A stretch of 12,215 nt of DNA from Syntrophomonas sp. UBA4807 (lineage in GTDB: Bacteria; Bacillota; Syntrophomonadia; Syntrophomonadales; Syntrophomonadaceae). This document shows positions 1 through 6,229 of this stretch, piece by piece. The stretch is from assembly GCA_002402575.1 (NCBI GenBank), contig DHGD01000157.1, positions 33,492 to 45,706 of the forward strand, in the 5' to 3' direction. Positions within the stretch are counted from its first letter, which is position 1, and the number at the start of each line of letters is the position of its first letter. The notes below the pieces were generated by a model. It was given only the letters and a program-made list of their open reading frames with translations, did no database searches and was not told the origin of the DNA. The translations under genes and the position numbers were made by a program.

Positions 1-2
1 AA

Positions 3-398
3 GCGATACAGGTGTGCTACCTCTTAGGCCCGGACCGGGAACGCATTTGGCTGTGCGACGACTGCAAAGATTCGGCCCGCAGTGCCGGGCTTTCTTTCGT
101 GGAATATTTAAAAAAGGGACACCGCTGTCCCAAATGCTTCGTGCAGTCGGTGGAACCGGAGTATTACTCGCTGTTCGAGTTTATCGTGGCTGCCGACAAA
201 TACCGTTTTGTTTTCCATTTGCCCCGCTCCTCAGCCTGGCGCTGGCTGAAGGATGTGCCTGACATTAAGCAAGGCCGCCGCGAGACCGGATCTTATGACG
301 ACTCCATGTACCTTTACGGCCGCCCCTCCACCCGCATCGAAGAAAAGAGCTTTCCCCTGCCGATGGTTGTCGCCGCTCTCACCGCCTACCTGCAATAA
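3..398 (+). CDS. Unrecognised CxxC/CxxC protein, 5' end outside window
   Basis: The reading frame is open from the first base. A GTG at 12 could start it, but the few bases before it hold no ribosome binding site, so the gene probably begins upstream. Counting from that GTG there are 128 residues. Two cysteine pairs, CDDC at residues 15-18 and CPKC at 39-42, form a likely zinc-ribbon-like knuckle. The rest mixes aromatic-rich and basic segments and ends ALTAYLQ. There is no signal peptide or membrane span. I do not recognise the family and assign no function. It is transcribed towards the convergent nrdR, with about 280 bp between them. Coding is supported by the long open frame and the paired cysteines. 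Confidence 0.6.
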   Translation, partial: AIQVCYLLGPDRERIWLCDDCKDSARSAGLSFVEYLKKGHRCPKCFVQSVEPEYYSLFEFIVAADKYRFVFHLPRSSAWRWLKDVPDIKQGRRETGSYDDSMYLYGRPSTRIEEKSFPLPMVVAALTAYLQ

Positions 399-576
399 TA
401 CCTGGCGCCCGGCGGAGGTCTTTATTTATGGGATAATCCACTTGTATCGCCATGATTAGGGACTATTATTGCATTTCATGCGGGGATAGCGGCTGCACGA
501 TTATTGCCTTGCCAAAGTGATAGCTGGTCGCGCATCAGGGCAGGGGCTGCTCTGGTGCGGGATCAATTAAAAGAAC

Positions 577-605
577 GGGGACACACCCCATTGGGTAATG
601 TCCCC
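577..605. repeat. REP-like GGGGACA/TGTCCCC hairpin
   Basis: GGGGACA at 577-583 pairs perfectly with TGTCCCC at 599-605, and a smaller nested CCCA/TGGG dyad lies in the loop. It is preceded by AAAAGAAC. Palindromes with GGGGAC arms next to AAGAAC are, as I recall, common dispersed elements in Clostridia and other anaerobes and are linked to REP-type (Y1-like) transposases. Only one copy is visible here and no transposase is present, so its REP nature is inferred from the motif. The rest of 399-681 holds nothing else I can support as a gene. Confidence 0.5.
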
Positions 606-634
606 CTAATATCCGGTGCAGGCGATGCCCCCAA

Positions 635-659
635 GCAAAAAAGAGCGCTATTTTTGCTC
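635..659 (-). terminator. Possible nrdR terminator
   Basis: On the minus strand, 23 bases past the nrdR stop, GAGC and GCTC arms are followed by six T residues. An overlapping AT-rich fold (GCAAAAA at 635-641 with TTTTTGC at 651-657) is also possible. The GC stem is only 4 bp, so this is a weak call resting mainly on position. Confidence 0.35.
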
Positions 660-681
660 GGCAACAGCACCTTTTCCAATC

Positions 682-1134
682 CTATTTATTTTTCAACTGC
701 TCGATAGTTCTGATAAAACTGTTTAAATCCGCGAACTGGCGGTACACCGAGGCGAAGCGCACATAAGCCACCTCGTCCAGAGCCTGCAGACGGCGCATCA
801 CCTTTTCGCCGATTACCTGACTGCTCACCTCGCGCTCATACTCATCGCGCAATTCCCGTTCCAGCGCGGCCACCAGGTTCTCGATATCCTCCATGCTGAC
901 CGGTCGTTTCTCACAGGCCCTAGTAATCCCGGCCAAAAGTTTGTCGCGCAGGAAAGGCTCCCGGCTGCCGTCTTTCTTGACCACCACCAAGGGCCGCTCT
1001 TCTATTCTCTCGTAAGTGGTGAACCTGCGTTTGCAGGCATTGCACTCCCGCCGCCGCCGTATGGAGGCCCCGTCATCACTGGAGCGGGAATCGACCACCC
1101 GGCTCTCGAATTCCTGGCAATAAGGGCATCTCAA
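682..1134 (-). CDS. nrdR: NrdR, ribonucleotide reductase gene repressor
   Basis: This 150-residue protein matches NrdR along its full length. It opens MRCPYC, with zinc-ribbon cysteines at residues 3, 6, 31 and 34. A basic strand follows (RRRREC...KRRFTTYER), then an ATP-cone domain from about residue 48 to 138, starting VVKKDGSREPF. NrdR senses ATP/dATP through this cone and represses ribonucleotide reductase operons through NrdR boxes; no such box is visible here, so targets lie elsewhere. The start codon is TTG, chosen because it gives the canonical MRCPYC N-terminus and has a purine-rich AGGGGGAAG site 7-8 bases upstream. It lies 82 bp downstream of the ylmC-like gene in the same direction, so the two are probably co-transcribed. 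Confidence 0.95.
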   Translation of the reverse strand: MRCPYCQEFESRVVDSRSSDDGASIRRRRECNACKRRFTTYERIEERPLVVVKKDGSREPFLRDKLLAGITRACEKRPVSMEDIENLVAALERELRDEYEREVSSQVIGEKVMRRLQALDEVAYVRFASVYRQFADLNSFIRTIEQLKNK

Positions 1135-1216
1135 TCCCTCTTCCCCCTTTAGGCTTTATCTGCTGCTTATTGCTCTTATTATCGCCAAAAAGGGCGGATA
1201 TTTCAACTTAATATAT

Positions 1217-1507
1217 CTAGTAGCGGTCGTCGTCGATGCGGTAGTCGCGGTGATAGCCGTCTATCTCATTGGCTACCGGTACCTCTACTAAAATAACATC
1301 GCGCCCGATGCGTACTATCTTATGCCAGGGCACGGTCACTTCCTCGCGGCGGGAAAAGATGTGGAAGCCGCGGCTGTGACCGGGCATGACCAATCCCAGG
1401 ACGCGCCCGTTCTCCAGGTCCAGGTCAATGTCTATGATGCTGCCCAGTTTTTTGCCATCCACCACATTGATCACATCGCGGGTACGCAGGTCCGAAATCT
1501 TAATCAT
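1217..1507 (-). CDS. ylmC: YlmC/YmxH-family PRC-barrel protein
   Basis: A 96-residue protein that is nearly all one PRC-barrel domain. It begins MIKISDLRTRDVINVVDGKKLGSI and carries the strand pattern I(x)DIDLDLENGRVLGLVMPG, typical of the YlmC/YmxH family of Firmicutes, where it is annotated as a sporulation protein although its biochemical role is poorly defined. PRC barrels usually mediate small-molecule or protein contacts. The acidic/tyrosine tail RDYRIDDDRY is ordinary for the family. A GAGGTG ribosome binding site lies about 7 bases before the ATG. It is the first gene of the nrdR transcription unit and is divergent from flgG. Adjacency of this family to nrdR is, from memory, common in Clostridia. 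The symbol is by family and not by proven orthology. Confidence 0.88.
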   Translation of the reverse strand: MIKISDLRTRDVINVVDGKKLGSIIDIDLDLENGRVLGLVMPGHSRGFHIFSRREEVTVPWHKIVRIGRDVILVEVPVANEIDGYHRDYRIDDDRY

Positions 1508-1537
1508 GAATCACACCTCGAAATCTGTATGTGCTTT

Positions 1538-1622
1538 AATATATGAGCATAGAGGAAAAAAGTTGCTATAACGTGAACCTTAAGTTGGACAAATTCTCTG
1601 TTAAAGTTTATGCTCATATATT
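1538..1622. repeat. 14-bp perfect inverted repeat between ylmC and flgG
   Basis: AATATATGAGCATA at 1538-1551 is the exact reverse complement of TATGCTCATATATT at 1609-1622, with 57 bases between the arms. The right arm lies in the spacer of the SigD-like promoter. The left arm sits about 30 bp upstream of the ylmC start. Symmetric placement over two divergent transcription units suggests paired operator sites for one regulator, or duplicated promoter -10 regions (each arm contains CATATATT). Function is inferred. Confidence 0.6.
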
Positions 1623-1629
1623 CCGATAT
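1602..1629 (+). promoter_or_regulatory. SigD/FliA-type flagellar promoter for flgG
   Basis: TAAAGTTT at 1602-1609 matches the full -35 consensus for SigD/FliA. TCCGATAT at 1622-1629 matches seven of eight positions of the -10 consensus GCCGATAT. The gap between them is 12 bases where the consensus has 11. Transcription would start near 1637, about 112 bases before the flgG ATG. The flagellar gene downstream makes this assignment coherent. Confidence 0.7.
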
Positions 1630-1654
1630 AGATATGGAATAACTATTTTATACC

Positions 1655-1705
1655 GTGGGCTGGACTCACCGAGAGGCCCACCTGAGCACCGAACGACCGA
1701 GGTGC
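1655..1705 (+). promoter_or_regulatory. Two hairpins in the flgG mRNA leader
   Basis: GTGGGCT at 1655-1661 pairs with GGCCCAC at 1675-1681 (one G-U pair), and CTC/GAG extends the stem internally. A second hairpin pairs GCACC at 1686-1690 with GGTGC at 1701-1705. ACCGA occurs three times (1668, 1688, 1696). Both hairpins lie between the predicted start site and the ribosome binding site. I cannot match them to a known riboswitch. Confidence 0.4.
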
Positions 1706-1748
1706 GTTCTAATACCCAACATAATTTTTTTCAAGGAGGAAGCCCGCT

Positions 1749-2534
1749 ATGATGAGGTCCCTCTATACTGCCAGCACGGGCATGTACGCGCAGCAGCTCA
1801 ATGTGGACACCTTGGCCCACAATATCGCTAATGTGAACACTACCGGCTATAAGCGGCAGCGGGTAGAGTTTCAAGATCTGCTCTACCAGACTTTAAAACG
1901 CCCCACAGTGAGTGAAGAGCTGATTGAGCCGGTGGGCATAGCCGTCGGCATGGGGGTCCGTCCCACCGCTATCGATATTATGAACGGGCAGGGCAATCTG
2001 CAGCCTACGGGCAATCCCCTGGATGTGGCCATTGCTGGCGGCAATGCTTATTTCCGCGTTTTGGGAGCCGGAGATCAGGAGCTTTACACCCGCGATGGCT
2101 CTTTCAAACTGGACGCTGAAGGCAACCTGGTTACCAGCGCCGGCAATCTGGTCTCAGGGGCGGAGACTATCGAACCCGGAGCCTATGATGTGTTTGTGGA
2201 AAAGGATGGCCGGGTGACTTATAAGGTCGCAGGGTCAAACGAGGTCCTGGAGGCCGGACAAATCGAACTAGTCACTTTTATGAATCCCTCCGGTTTGGAG
2301 AAGGTGGGGAGCAACCTGTACAAGGCTACTGACAATGCCGGTGAGGCTGTGGATTGGGACCCCGCGGAGGACAGCGCCATAACTCTGGAGTCGGGTTATC
2401 TGGAATCTTCCAATGTGCAGATCGTGGAGGAGATGGTGGGCTTGATCTCCGCACAAAGAGCTTACGAGATAAACTCTAAAGTTATACAGTCAGTCGACGA
2501 GATGCTGCAGACCACCACCAACCTGCGCCGTTAA
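1749..2534 (+). CDS. flgG: Flagellar distal rod protein FlgG
   Basis: A 261-residue rod/hook-family protein, the normal FlgG length. The N-terminal rod motif is complete: MRSLYTASTGM, then LAHNIANVNTTGYK around residues 22-35. The conserved C-terminal helix is at about 221-261 (SNVQIVEEMVGLISAQRAYE and onward to TTTNLRR). These termini form the coiled-coil core of the rod; the middle is the variable beta domain with NPLDVAI and YTRDGSFKLD. FlgG subunits build the distal rod that links the basal body to the hook. AAGGAGGA ends 8 bases before the first of two adjacent ATGs; the first is used here and the second would shorten the protein by one residue. It is followed after 14 bp by a rod-binding gene. 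No flgF partner is next to it. Confidence 0.95.
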   Translation: MMRSLYTASTGMYAQQLNVDTLAHNIANVNTTGYKRQRVEFQDLLYQTLKRPTVSEELIEPVGIAVGMGVRPTAIDIMNGQGNLQPTGNPLDVAIAGGNAYFRVLGAGDQELYTRDGSFKLDAEGNLVTSAGNLVSGAETIEPGAYDVFVEKDGRVTYKVAGSNEVLEAGQIELVTFMNPSGLEKVGSNLYKATDNAGEAVDWDPAEDSAITLESGYLESSNVQIVEEMVGLISAQRAYEINSKVIQSVDEMLQTTTNLRR

Positions 2535-2548
2535 AGGAGGCGGGCTTT

Positions 2549-2893
2549 ATGAACACGGTATCTTCGATAAACACTAGTTCACTCTCTAATATGGCCGCCG
2601 CTCAGGCCAGCCGGGAACAACAACAGACGGGGAAGTTCGGCCAGGTCTTACAGAACGCCATACAAGCCGGGGATGATAAAAAACTTCTCCAGGCCTGCCA
2701 GGACCTGGAGAGTGTGTTCGTGTTCCGTCTGTTGTCCGCCATGCGCTCCAGCATTCCGCGCAGCGATTTCATCACCCGGGGCATGGCCACCGAAACCTTC
2801 GAATCCATGCTCGATGAGGAGTATGCCAAAACCATCAGCCGCCAAGGTTCTCTAGGGCTGGCCGATACTATCTACCAACAGCTTACCCGCTGA
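2549..2893 (+). CDS. flgJ: FlgJ-type rod-binding protein without muramidase domain
   Basis: A 114-residue protein with the rod-binding domain of FlgJ at about residues 40-112: LLQACQDLESVFVFRLLSAM, then TFESMLDEEYAKTIS and GSLGLADTIYQQL. The N-terminal 35 residues are Ser/Gln-rich and probably flexible. Proteobacterial FlgJ is about 300 residues because it adds a peptidoglycan hydrolase domain. That domain is absent here, as is usual in Firmicutes, so this protein should cap or scaffold rod assembly while another enzyme opens the wall. A strong AAAGGAGG site lies 8 bases before the ATG, and the gene begins 14 bp after flgG, so they form one operon. Confidence 0.9.
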   Translation: MNTVSSINTSSLSNMAAAQASREQQQTGKFGQVLQNAIQAGDDKKLLQACQDLESVFVFRLLSAMRSSIPRSDFITRGMATETFESMLDEEYAKTISRQGSLGLADTIYQQLTR

Positions 2894-2919
2894 TGATAAG
2901 AGGCGTGCGCCCCTTATCA
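2894..2919 (+). terminator. Hairpin immediately after flgJ
   Basis: Directly after the TGA stop, TGATAAG at 2894-2900 pairs with CTTATCA at 2913-2919 and GGCG pairs with CGCC inside, with one A-C mismatch and a 2-base loop. Only a broken T-run (GGTTTCTTG) follows. The position between convergent genes fits a terminator or mRNA-stabilising hairpin for flgG-flgJ. Confidence 0.45.
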
Positions 2920-2934
2920 GGTTTCTTGCGAACT

Positions 2935-3867
2935 CTAATTGTCTTTTTTCTCCTGTCCAGGTTTTATCATATTCTTAAATTCCGGCCAGTCAATTGCGGT
3001 CTTTTTTTCCATCCAGTGCGAGAAAAAACCGGGGCTTGTCGCGGCATTGCCCTGTGGCGTGGAATCCGCCCCGGCTTCACCAGCAGGCCGCGTGCTGTCA
3101 ACCTCCCTAAACCGGCTATTGGCAGCATCCTGTTTGACTGCCGGAATGGAATGGTCGTCTTTGTTTACCGCCTTTTGGTCATTATTGCCGTCCGTCTTTT
3201 TGCCGGCAGGGTTGGACTTATCGGGTTGTGAAGCGGCGTTCTGGCCCTCCTGGTTCATCTTGGGGGCAAGGCCCGGGGCAGACCGTTTATATTGAATGCT
3301 CACCTTTTCGCCAATGGTATCGTTCTCGAAATTTATCTTTTCATGAACCTTCAGCACCTCATCTATTGATCCCGATATTCTTGTCATCAGTTTTTCCTGG
3401 TATTTTGTACCCAAGGCGCGGTCGTTGTTCTTACTGTGCACGGTAATATCCAGGCTCCCGCTGCTCTCCCCGGAACGTTGGTCATTCTCAATTAGCCGGC
3501 TTACCAGGACTGCTACAGCCTCGGACGAGGTTTTTCCGCCGATATCCAATTGGGTCACCATCCGGGCTGCCTCGTCACTATTCGTCTTGACCGATACTAC
3601 CCGGTCCCAGCGGTTGATGCCCAAATCGATGCCCGGAGTAACCGAAGCGTAAGCAACTACGTTAAAGAAATCCATAGCGGCGGTGAAGAGCAGCAGCAAT
3701 ACCGCGGCGGCAAGACCATAACGCAGCGCCGCTCGGTCTGGGGCATAGTAAAACTGACCGGGGTAAAGGGCTTGCCCGGTCTTTATCTTTCGGTAACGGC
3801 CGTCTTTGCTCATAATAACAGCCCATCCTCGTCCCGCTTCGATGACGACACCTTCAGCCTTAGACAT
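2935..3867 (-). CDS. rsgI: RsgI-like membrane anti-sigma factor
   Basis: A 310-residue protein from the ATG chosen here. The start is set by AAAGGAGG placed 8-9 bases upstream; a GTG at 3891 would put that site inside the gene. Residues 1-45 form the RsgI N-terminal anti-sigma domain (GVVIEAGRGWAVIMSKDGRYRKI). One membrane span lies at about 47-72. The conserved juxtamembrane element YASVTPGIDLGINRWDRVVSV follows at 73-93. The external part to about 195 is folded, and 195-285 is a Gly/Asn/Lys/Asp-rich, probably disordered stretch with no carbohydrate-binding or protease module. RsgI proteins hold SigI at the membrane and release it on an external signal. The gene starts 4 bp after sigI ends, supporting a sigma/anti-sigma pair. 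It has Thr-Pro at residues 77-78 where I recall many homologues having Asn-Pro. Confidence 0.85.
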   Translation of the reverse strand: MSKAEGVVIEAGRGWAVIMSKDGRYRKIKTGQALYPGQFYYAPDRAALRYGLAAAVLLLLFTAAMDFFNVVAYASVTPGIDLGINRWDRVVSVKTNSDEAARMVTQLDIGGKTSSEAVAVLVSRLIENDQRSGESSGSLDITVHSKNNDRALGTKYQEKLMTRISGSIDEVLKVHEKINFENDTIGEKVSIQYKRSAPGLAPKMNQEGQNAASQPDKSNPAGKKTDGNNDQKAVNKDDHSIPAVKQDAANSRFREVDSTRPAGEAGADSTPQGNAATSPGFFSHWMEKKTAIDWPEFKNMIKPGQEKKDN

Positions 3868-3871
3868 GCTG

Positions 3872-4588
3872 CTAACCTCCTTTCCGGTCACTTACATACG
3901 GCCTTAAGCATTGAATGTCATGGATTATTATTAGGGCGCTGGCGATTATAAACTTACGGTAACGGTCAATTATCTTACGGCTGGCATTGCAGCGCTGTTC
4001 CAGCATTCTAATGGGGATCATCTTTTTGTCCTGCAAGTACGTACTCATCTCCTGATCGGAAGCTATCCCGGCAGCTATTGAAATTGCAGCCTCCAGGGTC
4101 TTCTTCTGGCGCGGACTGCCCCTTACCAAATCTTCCAGTTTAATATCGTATAATTGTATTACCGCTTTGAAACGGTCCAGGTCCTGTTTGCGCGCCAGGT
4201 CGTCTAATATCAGTTCAGCCAGGTCGGCGGTTTCCGTTGCGGGGATGTGCTGATCACTTTGAAACGCCGAGAACGGAGTGAAATGCCGCTTTTCCTCACT
4301 GCGTTTGTAATCGATAATTCGGTTGCGGATTACATATCCCAGGTACAGCAAAAGTTTGCCGCGCTGCGGTTCATATTTTTCAAAGGCTTCCAGTATGGCC
4401 ATTCTGGCTATGCTGGCCTCTTCATCACTGTTGTCGATATAGCGCCCGCAGGTACGGGCGCAAATCCGCAGACAGTAAGGCATGATCTGATCGAAACTGT
4501 CCTCTATGGCAGTGGTGTCGCCTTCTTTGTACTGGCGCCACACCGAAACGACGATCTTCTCTAATTGTGACGGTTCAGCGTTGGACAT
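3872..4588 (-). CDS. sigI: RNA polymerase sigma factor SigI family
   Basis: A 238-residue sigma factor. Region 2 spans about residues 12-105, with the helix pattern YIDNSDEEASIARMAILEAF and VIRNRIIDYKRSEEKRH. The SigI-specific C-terminal domain spans about 145-225: LEDLVRGSPRQKKTLEAA, then the DNA-contacting helix NASRKIIDRYRKFIIASALI. SigI factors act in heat and envelope stress in Bacillus and in polysaccharide sensing in Clostridium thermocellum. Two adjacent ATGs follow GGGAGGAC; the one used here is 7 bases from GGAGG and the other adds one Met. A longer frame to 4645 has no site of its own. The gene's last codons contain the rsgI ribosome binding site, so the pair is tightly coupled. 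Confidence 0.88.
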   Translation of the reverse strand: MSNAEPSQLEKIVVSVWRQYKEGDTTAIEDSFDQIMPYCLRICARTCGRYIDNSDEEASIARMAILEAFEKYEPQRGKLLLYLGYVIRNRIIDYKRSEEKRHFTPFSAFQSDQHIPATETADLAELILDDLARKQDLDRFKAVIQLYDIKLEDLVRGSPRQKKTLEAAISIAAGIASDQEMSTYLQDKKMIPIRMLEQRCNASRKIIDRYRKFIIASALIIIHDIQCLRPYVSDRKGG

Positions 4589-4624
4589 CATCTGTCCTCC
4601 CGGGATTGATCTAAGCTCAATGGT

Positions 4625-4633
4625 AGCATACCA
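4625..4633 (-). promoter_or_regulatory. Extended -10 promoter candidate for sigI
   Basis: On the minus strand TGGTATGCT reads as an extended -10 (TGn plus a TATAAT-like hexamer). The -35 region is only T-rich. Transcription would begin about 30 bases before sigI, just past the terminator of the upstream SLH gene. Confidence 0.4.
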
Positions 4634-4648
4634 GCGCTGAATCATAAT

Positions 4649-4683
4649 AAAAAATACCGCCCCGGGCAGGATGCCTGCCCGGG
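4649..4683 (-). terminator. Strong terminator of the SLH gene
   Basis: CCCGGGCAGG at 4661-4670 pairs perfectly with CCTGCCCGGG at 4674-4683 across a 3-base loop. On the minus strand the hairpin is followed, after a few bases, by six T residues (4654-4649). It lies 57 bp past the SLH stop and separates that gene from sigI. Confidence 0.85.
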
Positions 4684-4739
4684 TGATACGTAATTATGCC
4701 AATTTTACATAGCGCCCTGTATCCGAGATTTTTAAAGAC

Positions 4740-6080
4740 TTAGTCCTGGCCTTGTTCATCATCTTCGTCGTCATCGTCATCGACTGCCGCGCTGCCGACA
4801 ATTTTGATAGTGGAGGCATCGTCGTCCACATCATAGACCACTACCACCTCATAGCCTTCATAATCAGCCAGGTCTTCAATGTCCACCGCCTGCTTCTTGT
4901 AAGTGACGCGGGTATCTTCAGTGATATTGAAAGTCATTTCCTCCTCATCCCCGTTGATGATGGTGATGCCGTCCTCATCGGCTTTATCAAGGATGCCTTT
5001 GGCCGAGGTGATTTCAAACTCGCCAAATACCAGGTCAGTCAGGCGGCTTAAAAGAGTGGCGATTTCATCGCGCTTAACCACTCGCATGGGGCTGAAACAG
5101 CCGTCATCGTCACCGACCATGATGCGGAAGCGTTTCACCTTTTTAACCGAAAACTTGAATTCATCAGGTATCTGGTTGTCATCCGCGAATGAATCGTCAC
5201 TGTCGATGTCTTGGTATACTTTCAGCGCTTTTTTAACCGCGCTAGCCTGCTGCGCCGCATCGCTCAGTTCATCCAGGATGTCTTCATCCGCCTCGGCATC
5301 TTCTGCATCAGCGATGACATCGTCCAGATCATTGGCCAGGTCTTTGAAATCGGCGATCAAATCAGCCAGATCGGCTTTGTCAGCATCCTTTAGCCGCTCC
5401 TGGAAATCTATCAAGTTTTCAATCAGAGCGTCGATATCATCCTGTATCTCAGCATTGTCTTCACCCAGGTCATCCAGATCCTCCAGCACGGCAATTATAT
5501 CCCCAACGTCCTCGGAGATGCTGTCAAAATCAATGTCCTCTTCGGGATCATCATTATTTTCAGCGTCTTCACCCAGGATACGCGCCACATAGAGAGCAAC
5601 CTGGCCTCTCTTGCAGCCCTGGTTGGGATTAAAAGTGTTGAGTTCGCCGGGCAGGATTATGCCGAACTCTACTGCCGCGGCCACATATTCCTGACCCCAC
5701 AGCGGGATCTTCTTAAGGTCGTACTTGCTCACATCGGCTTCATCCAAGTCGAGCTGGCCATTTTTGTCCAAAGCCCTGACCAGCATGGTTATAAGCTCCA
5801 GGTTTGTCACCGGTTTGTTGGGCTGATATTGGCCCCTGTAGCCTTCCACCAAGCCTTTCTTAGCCACCTTTTTTATGTAGCCATTGGCCCAACTGTCGTT
5901 GATGTCATCGAAAGTTACTTCCTGTTCGTCATCCTGGTCTACGGTCTGCTGTTCAGTAACGCCCGGATTCTGAGCCCATTTGTTGCCCCCCGCTTTTTGA
6001 GGGTCAGGCTTGGCCAGAACTGTTGTCGGCAAAAGTGACAGCAGAAATGTGACCAACACCAGAATAGCAATCTTTTTCAC
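4740..6080 (-). CDS. Secreted acidic SLH-domain protein
   Basis: A 446-residue exported protein. Residues 1-23 are a signal peptide (MKKIAILVLV... ending VLA, likely cleaved before KPDP). SLH repeat 1 lies at about 57-103 (FDDINDSWANGYIKKVAKKG) and repeat 2 at about 126-168 (VAAAVEFGIILPG). A degenerate repeat 3 at about 289-349 ends RDEIATLLSRL. SLH domains bind pyruvylated wall polymers, so the protein should be cell-surface attached. Between repeats 2 and 3 is an unusually acidic helical insert of about 115 residues with heptad-like Leu/Ile spacing. The C-terminal part (355-430) looks like a small beta domain, and the tail ends in an Asp run. The start is GTG with AAGGAGG 9 bases upstream. 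It is a single-gene unit just upstream of sigI. Specific function unknown. Confidence 0.88.
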   Translation of the reverse strand: MKKIAILVLVTFLLSLLPTTVLAKPDPQKAGGNKWAQNPGVTEQQTVDQDDEQEVTFDDINDSWANGYIKKVAKKGLVEGYRGQYQPNKPVTNLELITMLVRALDKNGQLDLDEADVSKYDLKKIPLWGQEYVAAAVEFGIILPGELNTFNPNQGCKRGQVALYVARILGEDAENNDDPEEDIDFDSISEDVGDIIAVLEDLDDLGEDNAEIQDDIDALIENLIDFQERLKDADKADLADLIADFKDLANDLDDVIADAEDAEADEDILDELSDAAQQASAVKKALKVYQDIDSDDSFADDNQIPDEFKFSVKKVKRFRIMVGDDDGCFSPMRVVKRDEIATLLSRLTDLVFGEFEITSAKGILDKADEDGITIINGDEEEMTFNITEDTRVTYKKQAVDIEDLADYEGYEVVVVYDVDDDASTIKIVGSAAVDDDDDEDDEQGQD

Positions 6081-6172
6081 AACCTATTACCTCCTTAATA
6101 TATGTTTCTTGTTACATTACTTTTTGCGTAAGCAGTTATGGGGAAATTGGGGTAGCACGGCACAAGACAAAG

Positions 6173-6212
6173 CAAAAATACCATCCCCGGAGCTGGTGTG
6201 ACCCAGGGATGG
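6173..6212 (-). terminator. Terminator after the sdpR-sdpI operon
   Basis: CCATCCC at 6181-6187 pairs with GGGATGG at 6206-6212, and an inner CTGG/CCAG stem can form. Read on the minus strand the hairpin is followed by TATTTTTG. It lies about 18 bp past the sdpI-like stop. The remaining 6081-6172 holds the SLH gene's ribosome binding site and no clear promoter. Confidence 0.75.
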
Positions 6213-6229
6213 CCGCGATTCTTCGCGCG

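Noticed and set aside
504..707. 67-codon frame between the left-edge gene and nrdR
   Set aside because: It is translated through the REP-like hairpin and into the nrdR 3' end, with no ribosome binding site.
1150..1216. Terminator between the ylmC-like gene and nrdR
   Set aside because: The CGCC/GGCG hairpin near 1184-1199 is only 4 bp with a bulge and its T-run lies in the loop, so read-through into nrdR is more likely.
1543..1752. 69-codon frame upstream of flgG
   Set aside because: It covers the SigD-like promoter and leader hairpins and has no recognisable sequence.
3868..3891. Longer rsgI start at the GTG at 3891
   Set aside because: The strong AAAGGAGG site would lie inside the gene; it is correctly spaced for the ATG at 3867.
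4903..5592. 229-codon serine-rich open frame antisense to the SLH gene
   Set aside because: It mirrors the Asp/Glu-rich low-complexity codons of the real gene, has no ribosome binding site, and the sense frame has a signal peptide and SLH motifs.
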